DNA from: Acridotheres tristis
Lineage: Eukaryota > Chordata > Aves > Passeriformes > Sturnidae
NCBI GenBank assembly: GCA_037013685.1
Contig: JAQOXP010000051.1
Location: forward strand, 620,001 to 684,000
DNA length: 64,000 nucleotides
Direction of reading: 5' to 3'
Shown here one piece after another: positions 11,301 through 21,500 of the stretch (the first letter of the stretch is position 1; the number at the start of each line of letters is the position of its first letter). A model generated the notes under the pieces. It worked only from the letters and a program-made list of their open reading frames with translations, searched no databases and was not told where the DNA came from. A program made the position numbers and the translations under genes.

Positions 11301-14300
11301 TTTTTCCCCGTTTTTTCCCCATTTCCCCCCTCCCAGTCCCTCCCAGTATAAACCAGTCCATCCCAGTGACCTGGGTGGCGTGGTGGCCGCTGTGCAGGTG
11401 GGCACTGAGGCCCCGGGCCAGGTTGGGGTTGTGGCCCCCCCTGAGAGGCACCAGGTGAGCGGCCAGGCCCAGGTAAGCCCCGAAATCCAGTTCCTGACGG
11501 AGGGCCTGGGAATAAAACCAAATTAAAACTAAAATTTAATTAATTAATTCGTCATTAAAAAATGCGAAATTGATCAGGGAAGGAGCTGAAATTTGTAATA
11601 AAAAAATTAAAAAAAATTCGGAGGGTTTATGGTGAAAAAAAGGGGTTTTGTCGTTAAAAAATTCCCAAATTTATCCCAAATAAATCCCAGTTTCATCCCC
11701 AAAAATTCCCGAACTTGCCCCAAAAAATCCCTAAAATTTATCCTAAAAAATAAAAAAAATAATCCCATAATTCATCATAAAAAATTCCTAAAATATTCCC
11801 AATTTGTCCCACAAACATTCCCAAAATCTATCCCCAAAAAATTCCCAAATTTATCCGGAAAAATCCCGAAATTTATCCTAAAAGATTCCCAAAATTTATC
11901 CAGAAATTCCCAATATTTATCCTAAAAAATTCCCAGAAACCATCCTAAAAAAGAAAAAAATTCTGAAAACTTACCACAAAAAAATCCCGATTTTGTCCTA
12001 AAAAAATTCCCAAAACCTATCCCCAAAAATTCCCAAATTTATCCCCAAAAATCCCAAACTTACCCCAAAAAATCCCTAAAATTTATCCTAAAAAATAAAA
12101 AAAATAATCCCATAATCCATCATAAAAAATTCCCAAAATTTATCCCAAAATTCCCAATATTTATCCTAAAAAATTCCCAAGTTTATCACGAAAAAACCCA
12201 AATTTATCCCCAAAAAGCCCCAAAATTATCCCAAAAAATTGCCAAATTTATCCCAAAAAACTCCAAAATTTATCCAAAAAAATTCCCAAAATTTATCCCC
12301 CAAAAATTCCCAAAATTTATCCCAAAAAAATTCCCAAAATTTATCCAAAAAATTCCCAAAATTTATCCCAAAAAATGAAAAAAAAACCTCAGAAAATGTT
12401 TCACAAAAAATTCCTCAAATTTATCCCCCCAAAAATCCCAAATTTATCACAAAAAATCCCTAAAAACTTCCCAAAACTTATCCCAAAACACTGAAAAAAT
12501 TCCTAAAATTTATCCCAAAAAAGTCCCAAAATTTATCCCAAAAAATTCCCAATTTTATCCCCAAAAAAATTCTCAAAGATTCCCAAAATTTCCACCCACG
12601 AATTCTTGAAAATTCACCCGAAAAATTGCAAAAAATCCCCAAAAATTCCCCCAAAAAATTCCAAAAATTCCCAAAAATTCCCCCCAAAAAATTCCAAAAA
12701 TTCCCCCAAAAAATCCAAAAAAATTCCCACCAGAAATTCTTGAAAATTCCCAAAAAATTCCCCAAAAAATTCCCCAAAAATCCCAAAAAATTCTAAGATT
12801 TCCCCAAAATTTCCACCCAGGAATTCTTGAAAATTCATGAAAAAATTCCCAAAAAATTCCCAAAAATTCCCAAAAAATTCCCCCAAAAAAATCCCCCAAA
12901 AATCCCCCCCAAAATTCCCAAAAATTTCCAAAAATTCCCCCAAAAAATTCCAAAAAAATTCCAAAATTCACACCAGAAATTCTTGAAAATTCACAAAAAA
13001 ATCCCAAAATATTCCCATAAATTCCCCAAAAAATCACAAAAAATTCCCAAAAATTCCAAAAAATTCTCCCAAAAATTCCCCAAAATTCCCCAAAAGAATA
13101 AAAAAAATTCCCAAAATTTCCCTCCAGAAATTCTTGAAAATTCACGAAAAAAATCCCAAAAAATTCCCAAAAAATCCCCCCAAAAATTCCCAAAAATTTC
13201 CAAAAAATTCCCAAAAATTTCCAAAAATTCCCCCAAAAATTCCCAAAAATTCCCCCAAAAATTCCAAAAAATTCCCCAAAAAATTCCCAAAATTTCCACC
13301 AGAAATTCTTGAAAATTCACGAAAAAAATCCCCTAAAATTCCCAAAAATTCCCCCCAAAAATTCCCAGAAATTTCCCAAAAAAATCCAAAAAAATTCCCA
13401 AAATTTCCACCAGAAGTTCTTGAAAATTCACGAAAAATTCCCAAAAAATTCCCCCCAAAAATTCCAAAATTTCCCAAAATTCCCCCAAAAAATTCCAAAA
13501 AAAATCCCAAAAATTCCCCCAAAAAATCATAAAAACTCCCAAAATTCCCACCAGAAATTCCTGAAATTTCACCGAAAAAAATCCCAAAAAATCCCCAAAA
13601 ATTCCTTAAAAAATCCCAAAAAATCCCCCCAAAAATTGCCAAAAAATTCCCATAAATTCCCAAAAATTTCCCCAAAAAATAAATAAAAAAAACTCCCAAA
13701 ATTTCCCACCAGAAATTCTTGAAAATTCACCGAAAAATCCCAAAAAATCCCCCGAAAATCCCAAAAAATCCCCAAAAAATTCCCAAAAAATTCCCAAAAA
13801 ATTCCCAAAAATTTCCAAAAATTCCCCCAAAAAATCCCAAAAATTCCCCCAAAAAATTCCAAAAAATTCCCCAAAAAATTCCCAACATTTCCACCAGAAA
13901 TTCTTGAAAATTCACAAAAAAAATCCCAAAAAAATCCCAAAAAATCCCCAAAAATTCCTTAAAAAATCCCAAAAAATCCCCAAAAAATTCCCAAAAAATT
14001 CCCAAAAAATTCCCAAAAATTCCAAAATTCCCAAATTTCCCCAAAATTCCCCAAATTTTCCCCAAATTTTCACCTGTTGGGAATTTTTCCTGACGTGTTC
14101 CAGGGGTGAATCCGGGCGGATCCAGGGTGACAATTTCCCAACGATCAGAGTGTTCCAATCTGAGCCAAAATTCCCCAAATTTACCCCAAAATTTACCCCA
14201 AAATTTACCCAAAATTTACCCAAAAATTCACCCCCAAATTCCCCAAAAATTCACCCCCAAAAATCCCAAAATTCAGCCCAAAATTCCCAAAATTTACCCA

Positions 14301-17300
14301 AAAAAATCTTCCCAAAAATCCCCAAATTCACCCCAAAATTCACCCCAATATTCCCAAAAATTCACCCCAAAAATCCCCCAAAATTTACCCAAAATTCCCC
14401 AAAATTCACCCCAAAAATTCCCAAATTTACCCCAAAATTCACCCTAAAATCCCAAAATTTATCCCAAAAATCACCCCAAAATCCCCCAAATTTTCCCCAA
14501 AATTCACCCAAAATTTACCCAAAAAAATCTTCCCAAAAATCCCCAAATTCACCCCAAAATTCACCCAAAATTCACCCCAATATTCCCAAAAATTCACCCC
14601 AAAATTCGCCCAAAAATCCCAAAAATTCACCCCAAAATTCACCCAAAAATCCCAAAAATTCACCCCAAAATTCGCCCAAATTTACCAAAAATTCCCCCAA
14701 AATTCACCCAAAAATCCACAAATTCACCCCAAAATTCAGCTCAAAATTCACCCCAAATATCCCATAATTCACCCCAAATTTACCCCAAAAATCCCCAAAA
14801 TTCACCCCAAAAATCCCCCAAAATTTACCCAAAATCCCCAAAATTTCACCCCAAAATTTACCCAAAATTCACCCCAAAAATCCCCAAATTCACCCCAAAA
14901 TTCACCCAAAAATCCCAAAAATTCACCCCAAAAATCCCAAAAATTCACCCCAAAAATCCCCAAATTCACCCCAAAATTCACCCAAAAATCCCAAAAATTC
15001 ACCCCAAAAATCCCCAAAAATTCACCCCAAATTCACCCAAATTTACCCCAAAATTCCCCCAAAATTCACCCCAAAATTCCTCCAAAATTCACCCCAAAAT
15101 TCCCCCAAAATTCACCCCAAAAATCCCCCTGGGTGCCCTCCCAGTCCAAACCAGTATAAACCAGTATAAACCAGTATAAACCAGTATCAAAACCCACTTT
15201 TACCCTCATTTTTCCCTTTTTTTCCCCATTTTTAACCCTTTAAATGCCCCAAAATCCCCTCAAATCCCCCCAAAATTCCCCCCTGGGTGCCCTCCCAGTC
15301 CAAACCAGTCCAAACCAGTCCAAACCAGTATAAAACCAGTATGAAACCAGTATAAACCAGTATGAAAACCCACTTTCAACCCTCATTTTTCCCATTTTTT
15401 CCCCATTTTTAACCCTTTAAATGCCCCCAAATCCCCTCAAATCCCCCCAAAAATCCCCCCTGGGTGCCCTCCCAGTCCAAACCAGTCCAAACCAGTATAA
15501 ACCAGTACAGACCTCGGCCGGCCAGCACCAGGTCCGAGCGGGTTTGGGGCCCGGGCCGGTCCCGGGCTGGTCCCGCCCCGAATTCCCGGCGGTGCCGAGG
15601 GTGGAAAAGCGGCAGGCACAGGAAATCGAACCTGCCACAAACTGGGATGAACTGGGACGGACTGGGAGGGCACTGGGGGGGACTGGGATGGACTGAGGGG
15701 GACTGGGAGGGACTGGGAGGGAACTGGGATGGATTGGGATCAAACTGGGATGAACTGGGAGGGACTGGGGGGGAACTGGGAGGGGATTGGGAGGGACTGG
15801 GATGTACTGGGAGGGACTGGGATCAAACTGGGAGGGGATTGGGAGAGAACTGAGATGGACTGGGATCAAACTGGGATGGACTGGGAGGGCATTGGGGGGG
15901 ACTGGGGGGGACTGGAATGAACTGGGACCAAACTGGGAGGGAACTGGGAGGGACTGGGGGGGAACTGGGAGGGACTGGGATGGACTGGGAGGGACTGGGG
16001 CCATACTGGGATGGACTGGGAGGGACTAGGATTAAACTGGGAAGGACTGGGATCAAACTGGGAGGGACTGGGAGAGACTGGGATGTACTGGGAGGGACTG
16101 GGAGGGAACTGGGATGGACTGGGAGGGACTGGGAGGGACTGGGATGAACTGGGATGGACTGGGATCAAACTGGGACAAACTGGGATGAACTGGGAATTAT
16201 TGGGAAGGGAATTTGGGGTTACTGGGATGAACTGGTTTGGGGTTACTGGGAGGGACTGGGATGGACTGGGATCAAACTGGGAGGGAACTGGAGGAAGGCA
16301 GAGTTGAGGATCCCTGAGGGGATTTTGGGGAATCTCTGAGGGGATTTTGGGGTCCCTGAGGGGATTTTGGGGTCCCTGAGGGGATTTTGGGGAATCTCTG
16401 AGGGGATTTTGGGGTCCCTGAGGGGAATTTGGGGTCCCTGAGGGGATTTTGGGGAATCCCTGAGGGGATTTTGGGGTCCCTGAGGGGATTTTGGGGAATC
16501 CCTGAGGGGATTTTGGGGTCCCTGAGGGGATTTTGGGGAATCTCTGAGGGGATTTTGGGGTCCCTGAGGGGATTTTGGGGTCCCTGAGGGGATTTGGGGG
16601 ATCCTTGAGGGGATTTTAGGGAATCTCTGAGGGGATTTGGGGTCCCTGAGGGGAATTTGGGGTCCCTGAGGGGATTTTGGGGAATCCCTGAGGGGATTTT
16701 GGGGTCCCTGAGGGGATTTTGGGGAATCTCTGAGGGGATTTGGGGTCCCTGAGGGGATTTTGGGGAATCTCTGAGGGGATTTGGAGCATCCCGAAGATTC
16801 TGAGGGAATTGGGGGAAAATTTGGGAAATTCTGGAGATCTCTGAGGGGATTTGGGGTCCCTGAGGGGAGCTCGGGATCTTTGAAAAGATTTTTGGGGATC
16901 CCTGAGGGGATTTTGGGGTCTCTGAGGGGATTTGGGGTCCCTGAGGGGATTTGGGGCATCCCGAAGATTCTGAGGGAATTGGGGGAAAATTTGGGAAATT
17001 CTGGAGATCTCTGAGGGGATTTGGGGTCCCTGAGGGGATTTGGGGTCCCTGAGGGGAGCTCGGGATCTTTGAAAAGATTTTTGGGGATCCCTGTGGGGAT
17101 TTTGGGGTCTCTGAGGGGATTTGGGGTCCCTGAGGGGATTTCGGGGATTCTTGAGAGGATTTTGGGATTCCTGAGGGGATTTTGGGATCCCTGAGGGGAT
17201 TTTGGGATCCCTGTGGGGATTCTGGGATCCCTGAGGGAAATTCGGACATCCCTGCATGGTTTTGAAGGAATTCCTGAGGGTGCCTGCAGATCCCGCCGGA

Positions 17301-17520
17301 GCTTTGGGCCCTCCCGGGGACACGAGGGGGATTTCGGAGACCATTTTTGGAGATTCCCGAATGAGATTTTTGGGGTTTTTTGGGGGGTTTTTTTTGGGGG
17401 GTCTCGCTCTCACCCCTGCCTGGCCACGGCCCCCAGCGCTCCGGCCACCTCCGGGACGCAGCTCAGGTCTCGGCCTGAGGAGACGCGAGCGGCGCCCGCC
17501 GCTCCCGGACCCGCCGCCAT
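5165..17520 (-). CDS. PRMT5: PRMT5, protein arginine N-methyltransferase 5 (gene span, N-terminal 311 residues; 3' part outside window)
   Basis: Eight coding exons on the minus strand join in phase into 311 residues resembling the N-terminal half of vertebrate PRMT5, the type II methyltransferase that makes symmetric dimethylarginine with MEP50/WDR77. Recognisable blocks are [11 protein letters not shown] (residues 14-24), [11 protein letters not shown] (37-47), [10 protein letters not shown] (61-70), [18 protein letters not shown] (76-93), [11 protein letters not shown] (108-118), VPLVAPED (154-161), [11 protein letters not shown] (186-196), [10 protein letters not shown] (218-227), [11 protein letters not shown] (234-244), [10 protein letters not shown] (278-287) and [10 protein letters not shown] (302-311). 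This is the TIM-barrel region that contacts MEP50 in known PRMT5 structures. The AdoMet-binding and catalytic exons must lie left of base 1. Every junction used has GT/AG and matching phase. Introns are almost wholly tandem repeat. HAUS4 lies upstream on the same strand. Identification is very secure. Confidence 0.95.
5340..6508. repeat. CCAGTAYAAA minisatellite alternating with T/C-rich spacer, PRMT5 intron 7
   Basis: Higher-order unit of roughly 190 bp: a CCAGTATAAA cluster, a TTTTTTCCC tract, then CTCTGTGCAGCTAATCCCAG (copies near 5477, 5660, 5849 and 5997). After about 6190 the unit changes to the CAGTAACCCCCAATCCCCAT type. Confidence 0.88.
6509..6672 (-). CDS. PRMT5: PRMT5 coding exon 7
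   Basis: The 164-nt exon encodes residues 203 (split) to 257, [21 protein letters not shown] to [11 protein letters not shown]. The acceptor is GTCCCCACAG|CC. The donor AAG|GTACTGGTTTGTACTGG is made entirely of minisatellite units. About 45 nt at the 5' end of this exon, with its acceptor, recur five more times in intron 6 (see the repeat at 6681-7560). Confidence 0.93.
6681..7560. repeat. Higher-order repeat carrying copies of the PRMT5 exon-7 acceptor edge
   Basis: Units of about 160 bp alternate CCAGTATAAA arrays with about 48 bp matching 6631-6680 (exon 7 start plus acceptor). Copies end near 6846, 7011, 7167, 7333 and 7499. They encode the same first residues ([12 protein letters not shown]) but then run into repeat. 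Confidence 0.9.
7561..8685. repeat. GC-box satellite, PRMT5 intron 6
   Basis: More than 50 degenerate units of about 20 bp, AAGCCCCGCCCCTTTAGTTT. Most contain CCCCGCCCC or CCCCTCCCC. No coding signal was seen. Confidence 0.9.
8686..8735 (-). CDS. PRMT5: PRMT5 coding exon 6
   Basis: This 50-nt exon encodes [16 protein letters not shown] (residues 187-202), with split codons on both sides (W186 and A203). The acceptor is CCCCACAG|G and the donor TGG|GTGAGG. It lies between a CACCTGGGG repeat (upstream in the transcript) and the GC-box satellite. Confidence 0.93.
8745..8870. repeat. ACACCTGGGG minisatellite, PRMT5 intron 5
   Basis: About ten units of ACACCTGGGG or GCACCTGGGG. The same unit forms a larger array at 38865-39505 in MMP14. 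Confidence 0.9.
8871..9366. repeat. C/A-rich tandem repeat, PRMT5 intron 5
   Basis: Units of ATTCACCCCAAAAATTCCC type, ending in a poly-C tract next to exon 5. Strong strand asymmetry: the PRMT5 sense strand is G-rich. Confidence 0.88.
9367..9476 (-). CDS. PRMT5: PRMT5 coding exon 5
   Basis: The 110-nt exon encodes [19 protein letters not shown] to ESTWE (residues 150-185) plus two bases of W186. The acceptor TACTGGGCAG|TTC lies at the edge of a 450-bp array of 10-bp CCAGTATGGA units. The segment after RDDVIGN is Gly/Ser-rich, in a region that I recall as variable in the family. Two TGACGTCA palindromes lie inside the coding sequence. Confidence 0.92.
9477..9930. repeat. 10-bp CCAGTATGGA minisatellite, PRMT5 intron 4
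   Basis: About 45 nearly perfect 10-mers (CCAGTATGGA, CCAGTATAAA, CCAGTAAGGA), starting right at the exon 5 acceptor. Confidence 0.95.
9931..11370. repeat. Higher-order repeat, AACCCTTTTTTAACCC / CCAGTATAAA type, PRMT5 intron 4
   Basis: Units of about 150-220 bp: CTCCCAGTCCCTCCCAGTAT, CAGTAACCCCCAATCCCCAT, then AACCCTTTTTT and TTTTCCCCGTTTTT blocks. The same higher-order unit fills HAUS4 intron 5 (19790-22140). Confidence 0.9.
11371..11505 (-). CDS. PRMT5: PRMT5 coding exon 4
   Basis: The exon has exactly 45 codons (residues 105-149), [17 protein letters not shown] to LHSGHHATQ. The acceptor TTCCCAG|GCC and donor CAG|GTCACTGGG are both phase 0. The donor overlaps an ACTGGGA-type minisatellite unit. 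Confidence 0.93.
11515..14070. repeat. AT-rich tandem repeat, PRMT5 intron 3
   Basis: The first part uses AAATTTATCCCAAAAAATTCC. From about 12590 a higher-order unit of about 90-180 bp recurs around CCAGAAATTCTTGAAAATTC (copies near 12730, 12815, 12970, 13115, 13300, 13410, 13545, 13705 and 13890). Confidence 0.87.
14074..14159 (-). CDS. PRMT5: PRMT5 coding exon 3
   Basis: The 86-nt exon encodes [18 protein letters not shown] and continues to ...VRKNSQQ (residues 76-104). The acceptor is GGCTCAG|AT and the donor CAG|GTGAAA. It stands alone between two AT-rich tandem repeats (11515-14070 and 14165-15130) and is one of the least GC-rich exons of the gene. Confidence 0.93.
14165..15130. repeat. 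CACCCCAAAATT tandem repeat, PRMT5 intron 2
   Basis: Degenerate units of TTCACCCCAAAAATCCC type. No exon signal was seen inside. Confidence 0.87.
15131..15512. repeat. CCAGTATAAA minisatellite, two higher-order copies, PRMT5 intron 2
   Basis: Two to three copies of a unit of about 165 bp: CTGGGTGCCCTCCCAGTCCA, CCAGTATAAA cluster, then AACCCACTTT and TTTTTCCC. It ends at the exon 2 donor. Confidence 0.88.
15513..15631 (-). CDS. PRMT5: PRMT5 coding exon 2
   Basis: The 119-nt exon encodes residues 36 (split) to 76 (split), from [12 protein letters not shown] to RSDLVLAGR. The acceptor is TGTGGCAG|G with its first base at 15631. The donor GAG|GTCTGTACTGG runs straight into the ACTGG minisatellite, so intron 2 opens inside repeat sequence. 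Confidence 0.92.
15640..16300. repeat. ACTGGGAGGG / ACTGGGATGG minisatellite, PRMT5 intron 1
   Basis: 10-bp units of ACTGGGAGGG, ACTGGGATGG and ACTGGGATCAA, opposite in orientation to the CCAGT arrays elsewhere in PRMT5. Confidence 0.92.
16301..17250. repeat. CCCTGAGGGGATTTTGGGG satellite, PRMT5 intron 1
   Basis: About 40 units of 19-22 bp. Two larger duplicated segments contain ATCCCGAAGATTCTGAGGGA. The unit is close to the reverse complement of the 29640-31740 satellite. Confidence 0.92.
17414..17520 (-). CDS. PRMT5: PRMT5 coding exon 1
   Basis: The start codon is read leftwards from 17520 (CAT on the plus strand at 17518-17520), and the exon encodes residues 1-35 plus two bases of codon 36. 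The peptide begins [19 protein letters not shown] and ends ...AVARQG. The donor is GG|GTGAGA (GT at 17413-17412). A compact GC-rich CCAAT promoter starts immediately upstream, which supports this start. Confidence 0.93.
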
Positions 17521-17920
17521 CGCTGCGCTTCTGCTCCCGCCCCTTCCGTGAGGCGGCGGCCAATCAGCGCCGAGCCCGCCTCCAGCTCAGCCAATCAGAC
17601 AACGCGACGCAGCTGTCAATCAAAGCGCTCTACGGCGAGCCAATGGGAGAGCGCGCAGTGGTGTCGATCACGGAGGAGGCGGGGAAAAAAGACAGCCAAT
17701 CAGAGGGCGGAGCGGACTGTCAATCAAAGCGGTGGCGCGAAGGGTAAACCCGCCCCACGTGACCGCGTTGGCCAATAGGAACGCGCTCTATGGCTGTCAA
17801 TCAATGCAGTCCATTGTCCACGCCCACAGGAGGCTCTGAGCCAATCAGCGCTCTCTACAAGCTGTCAATCACACCGGCGAGCCAATAGGACAATGCCTTT
17901 TTCTGTCAATCATCCCTTAG
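17521..17920 (-). promoter_or_regulatory. PRMT5 promoter: CCAAT boxes paired with CTGTCAATCA elements
   Basis: About 400 bp directly upstream of the PRMT5 start. CCAAT occurs at 17560, 17591, 17640, 17696, 17772, 17841 and 17882. CTGTCAATCA (reverse of TGATTGACAG, the PBX-MEIS/PREP 'DECA' site) occurs at 17613, 17717, 17794, 17862 and 17903, with a two-mismatch copy at 17661. A CACGTG E-box lies at 17756. From memory, NF-Y binds CCAAT and has been reported to activate PRMT5. No TATA box is apparent, and the CpG content fits a housekeeping promoter. The transcription start is not determined. Confidence 0.75.
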
Positions 17921-17929
17921 GCCCCGCCT

Positions 17930-18260
17930 GCTGATTTTGGGGGGAATTTGGGGAATTTTTGAGGGAATCCTTGTGGGGACTTTGGGGGAATTTTTGTGGG
18001 AATCTGAGAGAATTTTCGTAGGGAATTTTGGAGGGAATTTTGAGAGAATTTTAGGGGAATTTTGTGCGAGTTTTGGAAGAATTTGGGGGGAAATTTTACC
18101 AGGAATCTTGTGGGAATTCTGTGGGAATTTCGTATGGATTCTGAGAGAACTTTCCAGCCAATTTTGACGGGAGTTTCTGTGGGAAAATTGGCGTGATTTT
18201 GGAGGCAATTTTGTGGGAATTGTGAGGCACTTCTGCAAGAAATTGGAGAGAATATTTGTG
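17930..18260. repeat. GGGGAATTTTTGTGGGAATTT tandem repeat
   Basis: Short degenerate G/T-rich repeat between the PRMT5 promoter and the HAUS4 3' end. Confidence 0.75.
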
Positions 18261-18264
18261 GGAA

Positions 18265-18270
18265 TTTAAT
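18265..18270 (-). terminator. candidate HAUS4 poly(A) signal ATTAAA
   Basis: The plus strand reads TTTAAT here, giving ATTAAA on the HAUS4 sense strand 140 nt beyond the stop. No AATAAA was seen between the HAUS4 stop and the PRMT5 promoter. This is a motif-only call in AT-rich sequence. Confidence 0.35.
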
Positions 18271-18409
18271 GGGGTTTTGTTCAGTTTTACAATGGGATTC
18301 CTGGCACAATCCAGGCCGGATTTCAGGACCAATCCCCCCCACACGCCTCATGCCCACAGAAGGACAGAAGTGGGCGGTGCCGGCGGCATGCTAATGAGCT
18401 GCGGTGACG

Positions 18410-18593
18410 TCACTGCGGCGGGGGGCGGATCTGGCGCAGGGTGAAGCGTTTCTCGGCCAATTCCTGCCGGATTTCTCCCAGCTCCAGCGCCAGGCCCCGG
18501 AATTCCGGGCCCAGGCCCCTCAGCGCCTCAAGCTCCGCCCTCAAGATGGCGGCCTCGGCCTCGGTGGCCTGGCGGGCCTCGGACAGCAAGGCC
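18410..18593 (-). CDS. HAUS4: HAUS4 last coding exon
   Basis: Acceptor CCCTTTCAG|G. Encodes ALLSEARQATEAEAAILR to AEKRFTLRQIRPPPQ, then TGA (18412-18410). The coiled-coil Glu/Leu/Arg pattern and the terminal EKRFTLRQ match the end of human HAUS4 (ENKRWALQEF). Confidence 0.87.
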
Positions 18594-21500
18594 CTGAAAG
18601 GGAAAAGAGGCGGGGTTATGTTAATGAGGGGCGGGGTCATGCTAATGAGGGGTGGCTGTGTTTGTGAGGGGCGGGGTTATGCTAATGAGGGGTGGGGTCA
18701 TGCTAATGAGGGCACTGTTCTATGAGGGGTGTATGTTTGTGAGGGGCGGGGTTATGCTAATGAGGGGGTGGAGTCATGCTAATGAGGCGCCGTGTTGTGC
18801 TATGAGGGAGTGTCTGTGTTGTGAGGGGCGGGGTTATGTTAATTACGGGGGTGGGGTCATGCTAATGAGGCACAGTGTTGCGCTATGATGGGTGACTGTG
18901 TGAAGGGGCGGGGTCATGCTAATGAGGGGCGGGGTTTAGGCTAATGAGATAGTGGTGTTGCTGTGAGGGGCGGGGTTATGCTAATGAGGGTGGATGACAG
19001 TACTGTGAGGGGGCGGGGTTATGCTAATGAGGCAGTTTCACTGCTGTGAGGGGCGGGGGTAATGCTAATGAGCGTGTCTTTGCAGAGAGGGGGCGGGGTT
19101 ATGCTAATGAGGGGATGTCAGGCAGTGTTATGCTAATAAGGGGCGGGACTATGCAAATTAACGACTTCCTGAAATAGGTGACGTCACAGCAATGAGGTGC
19201 AGGTTATGCTAATGAGGGGCGGGCTCACACTAATGAGAACCGCGATTATGCTAATGAGCGGGGGCGTGACTCCGCTAATTAGGCTATGCAAATGAGACGG
19301 GGGGCGTGGCCTCTCACCTGATTCGCCGGTGGGCCTCGATGGTGGGGGCGGGGTAAGTGTCCAATAGGATGCGCAGCTCCTCCAGCCTGATGAATATTAA
19401 TGAGCATCGCCTCATTAACACGCTAATGAGATGCTAATGAGGCCACGCCCCCTCCTCACCTGCTCTTGAGCAGCGAGGCCCCGCCCTTGGCCTGCAGGTA
19501 CCGGCCACGCCCCTCGTCCAGGTGAGCCTGGACAGAGCCCAGGGAGCCCAGCTGGGCCAGCAGGGAGCGGCAGCGGGACAGCACCTGTAGAAACCAGTAT
19601 GGACCGGTATGGACCAGTATAAACCAGTATGGACCAGTATAAACCAGTATGGACCAGTATGGACCAGTATGGACCAGTATAAACCAGTATGGACCAGTAT
19701 GGACCAGTATGGACCAGTATAAACCAGTATGGACCAGTATAAACCAGTATGGACCAGTATAAACCGGTATGGACCAGTATGGACCAGTCACCCCCAAACT
19801 CCTTTTAATCTTTTCTATCCCATTTTTCCCCATTTTCCCCCATTTTTTCCCCCTCCCAGTCCCCTCCCAGTCCAAACCAGTACAAACCAGTAACCCCCAA
19901 TCCCCATTTAACCCTTTTTTAACCCTTTCTACCCCATTTTTTCACCCTTTTTCCCCGTTTTTTCCCCTTTTTTCATCGTTTTTTCCCATTTTTTCCCCGT
20001 TTTTTCCCCATTTTCCCCCTCCCAATCCCTCCCAGTCCCCTCCCAGTCCAAACCAGTCCAAACCAGTATAAACCAGTAACCCCCGATCCCCATTTAACCC
20101 TTTTTTAACCCTTTCAACCCCACTTTTCCCCGTTTTTTCATCATTTTTTCATCGTTTTTTCATCATTTTTTCCCCTTTTTTCCCCGTTTTTTCCCAATTC
20201 CTCCCCCTCCCAGTCCCTCCCAGTCCCCTCCCAGTCCAAACCAATACAAACCAGTATAAACCAGTAACCCCCAATCCCCTGTTAACCCTTTTTTAACCCT
20301 TTTTTAACCCTTTCTATCCCATTTTTTCCCCTTTTTTCCCATTTTTTAACCATTTTTCCCCCTTTTTTCCCCATTTCTCCCCCTCCCAGTCCCAGTCCCC
20401 TCCCAGTACAAACCAGTACAAACCAGTAACCCCCAATCCCCATTTAACCCTTTTTTAACCCTTTCTTCCCCATTTTTCCCCATTTTTTCCCCTTTTTTCC
20501 CCATTTTTTTCCCCATTCCTCCCCCTCCCAGTCCCTCCCAGTTCCATCCCAGTCCCCTCCCAGTTCCCTCCCAGTCCAAACCAGTACAAACCAGTAACCC
20601 CCAATCCCCATTTAACCCTTTTTTAACCCTTTCTACCCCATTTTTTCACCATTTTTCCCCATTTTTTCCCCTTTTTTCATCATTTTTTCACATTTTTTCC
20701 CTGTTTTTTCCCCATTCCTCCCCCTCCCAGTCCCTCCCAGTCCCCTCCCAGTCCAAACCAGTCCAAACCAGTAACCCCCAATCCCCATTTAACCCTTTTT
20801 TAACCCTTTCTATCTCATTTTTTCACCATTTTTCCCCATTTTTCCCCATTTTTTCCCCTTTTTTCATCATTTTTTCCCCTTTTTTCCCCATTCCTCCCCC
20901 TCCCAGTCCCTCCCAGTCCATCCCAGTCCCCTCCCAGTATAAACCAGTACAAACCAGTAACCCCCAATCCCCATTTAACCCTTTTTTAACCCTTTCTTCC
21001 CCATTTTTCCCCATTTTTTCCCATTTTTTCCCCCATTTTTCCCCATTTTTCCCCATTTCTCCCCCTCCCAGTCCCTCCCAGTTCCTCCCAGTTCCCTCCC
21101 AGTATAAACCAGTACAAACCAGTAACCCCCAATCCCCATTTAACCCTTTTTACCCCATTTTTTCACCATTTTTCCCCGTTTTTTTCCCTTTTTTCACCGT
21201 TTTTTCCCATTTTTTCCCCGTTTTTTCCCCCTCCCAGTCCCTCCCAGTCCCTCCCAGTCCCCTCCCAATACAAACCAGTACAAACCAGTACAAACCAGTA
21301 ACCCCCAATCCCCATTTAACCCTTTTTTAACCCTTTCTACCCCATTTTTTCCCCATTTTTCCCCCTTTTTTCATCATTTTTTCACATTTTTTCCCTGTTT
21401 TTTCCCCATTCCTCCCCCTCCCAGTCCCTCCCAGTCCCCTCCCAGTACAAACCAGTCCAAACCAGTATAAACCAGTAACCCCCAATCCCCATTTAACCCT

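Noticed and set aside
9931..11360. TTAACCC-like tracts as interstitial telomere repeat
   Set aside because: The sequence is AACCCTTTTTTAACCC inside a larger unit, not tandem TTAGGG/CCCTAA, so no telomeric array is present.
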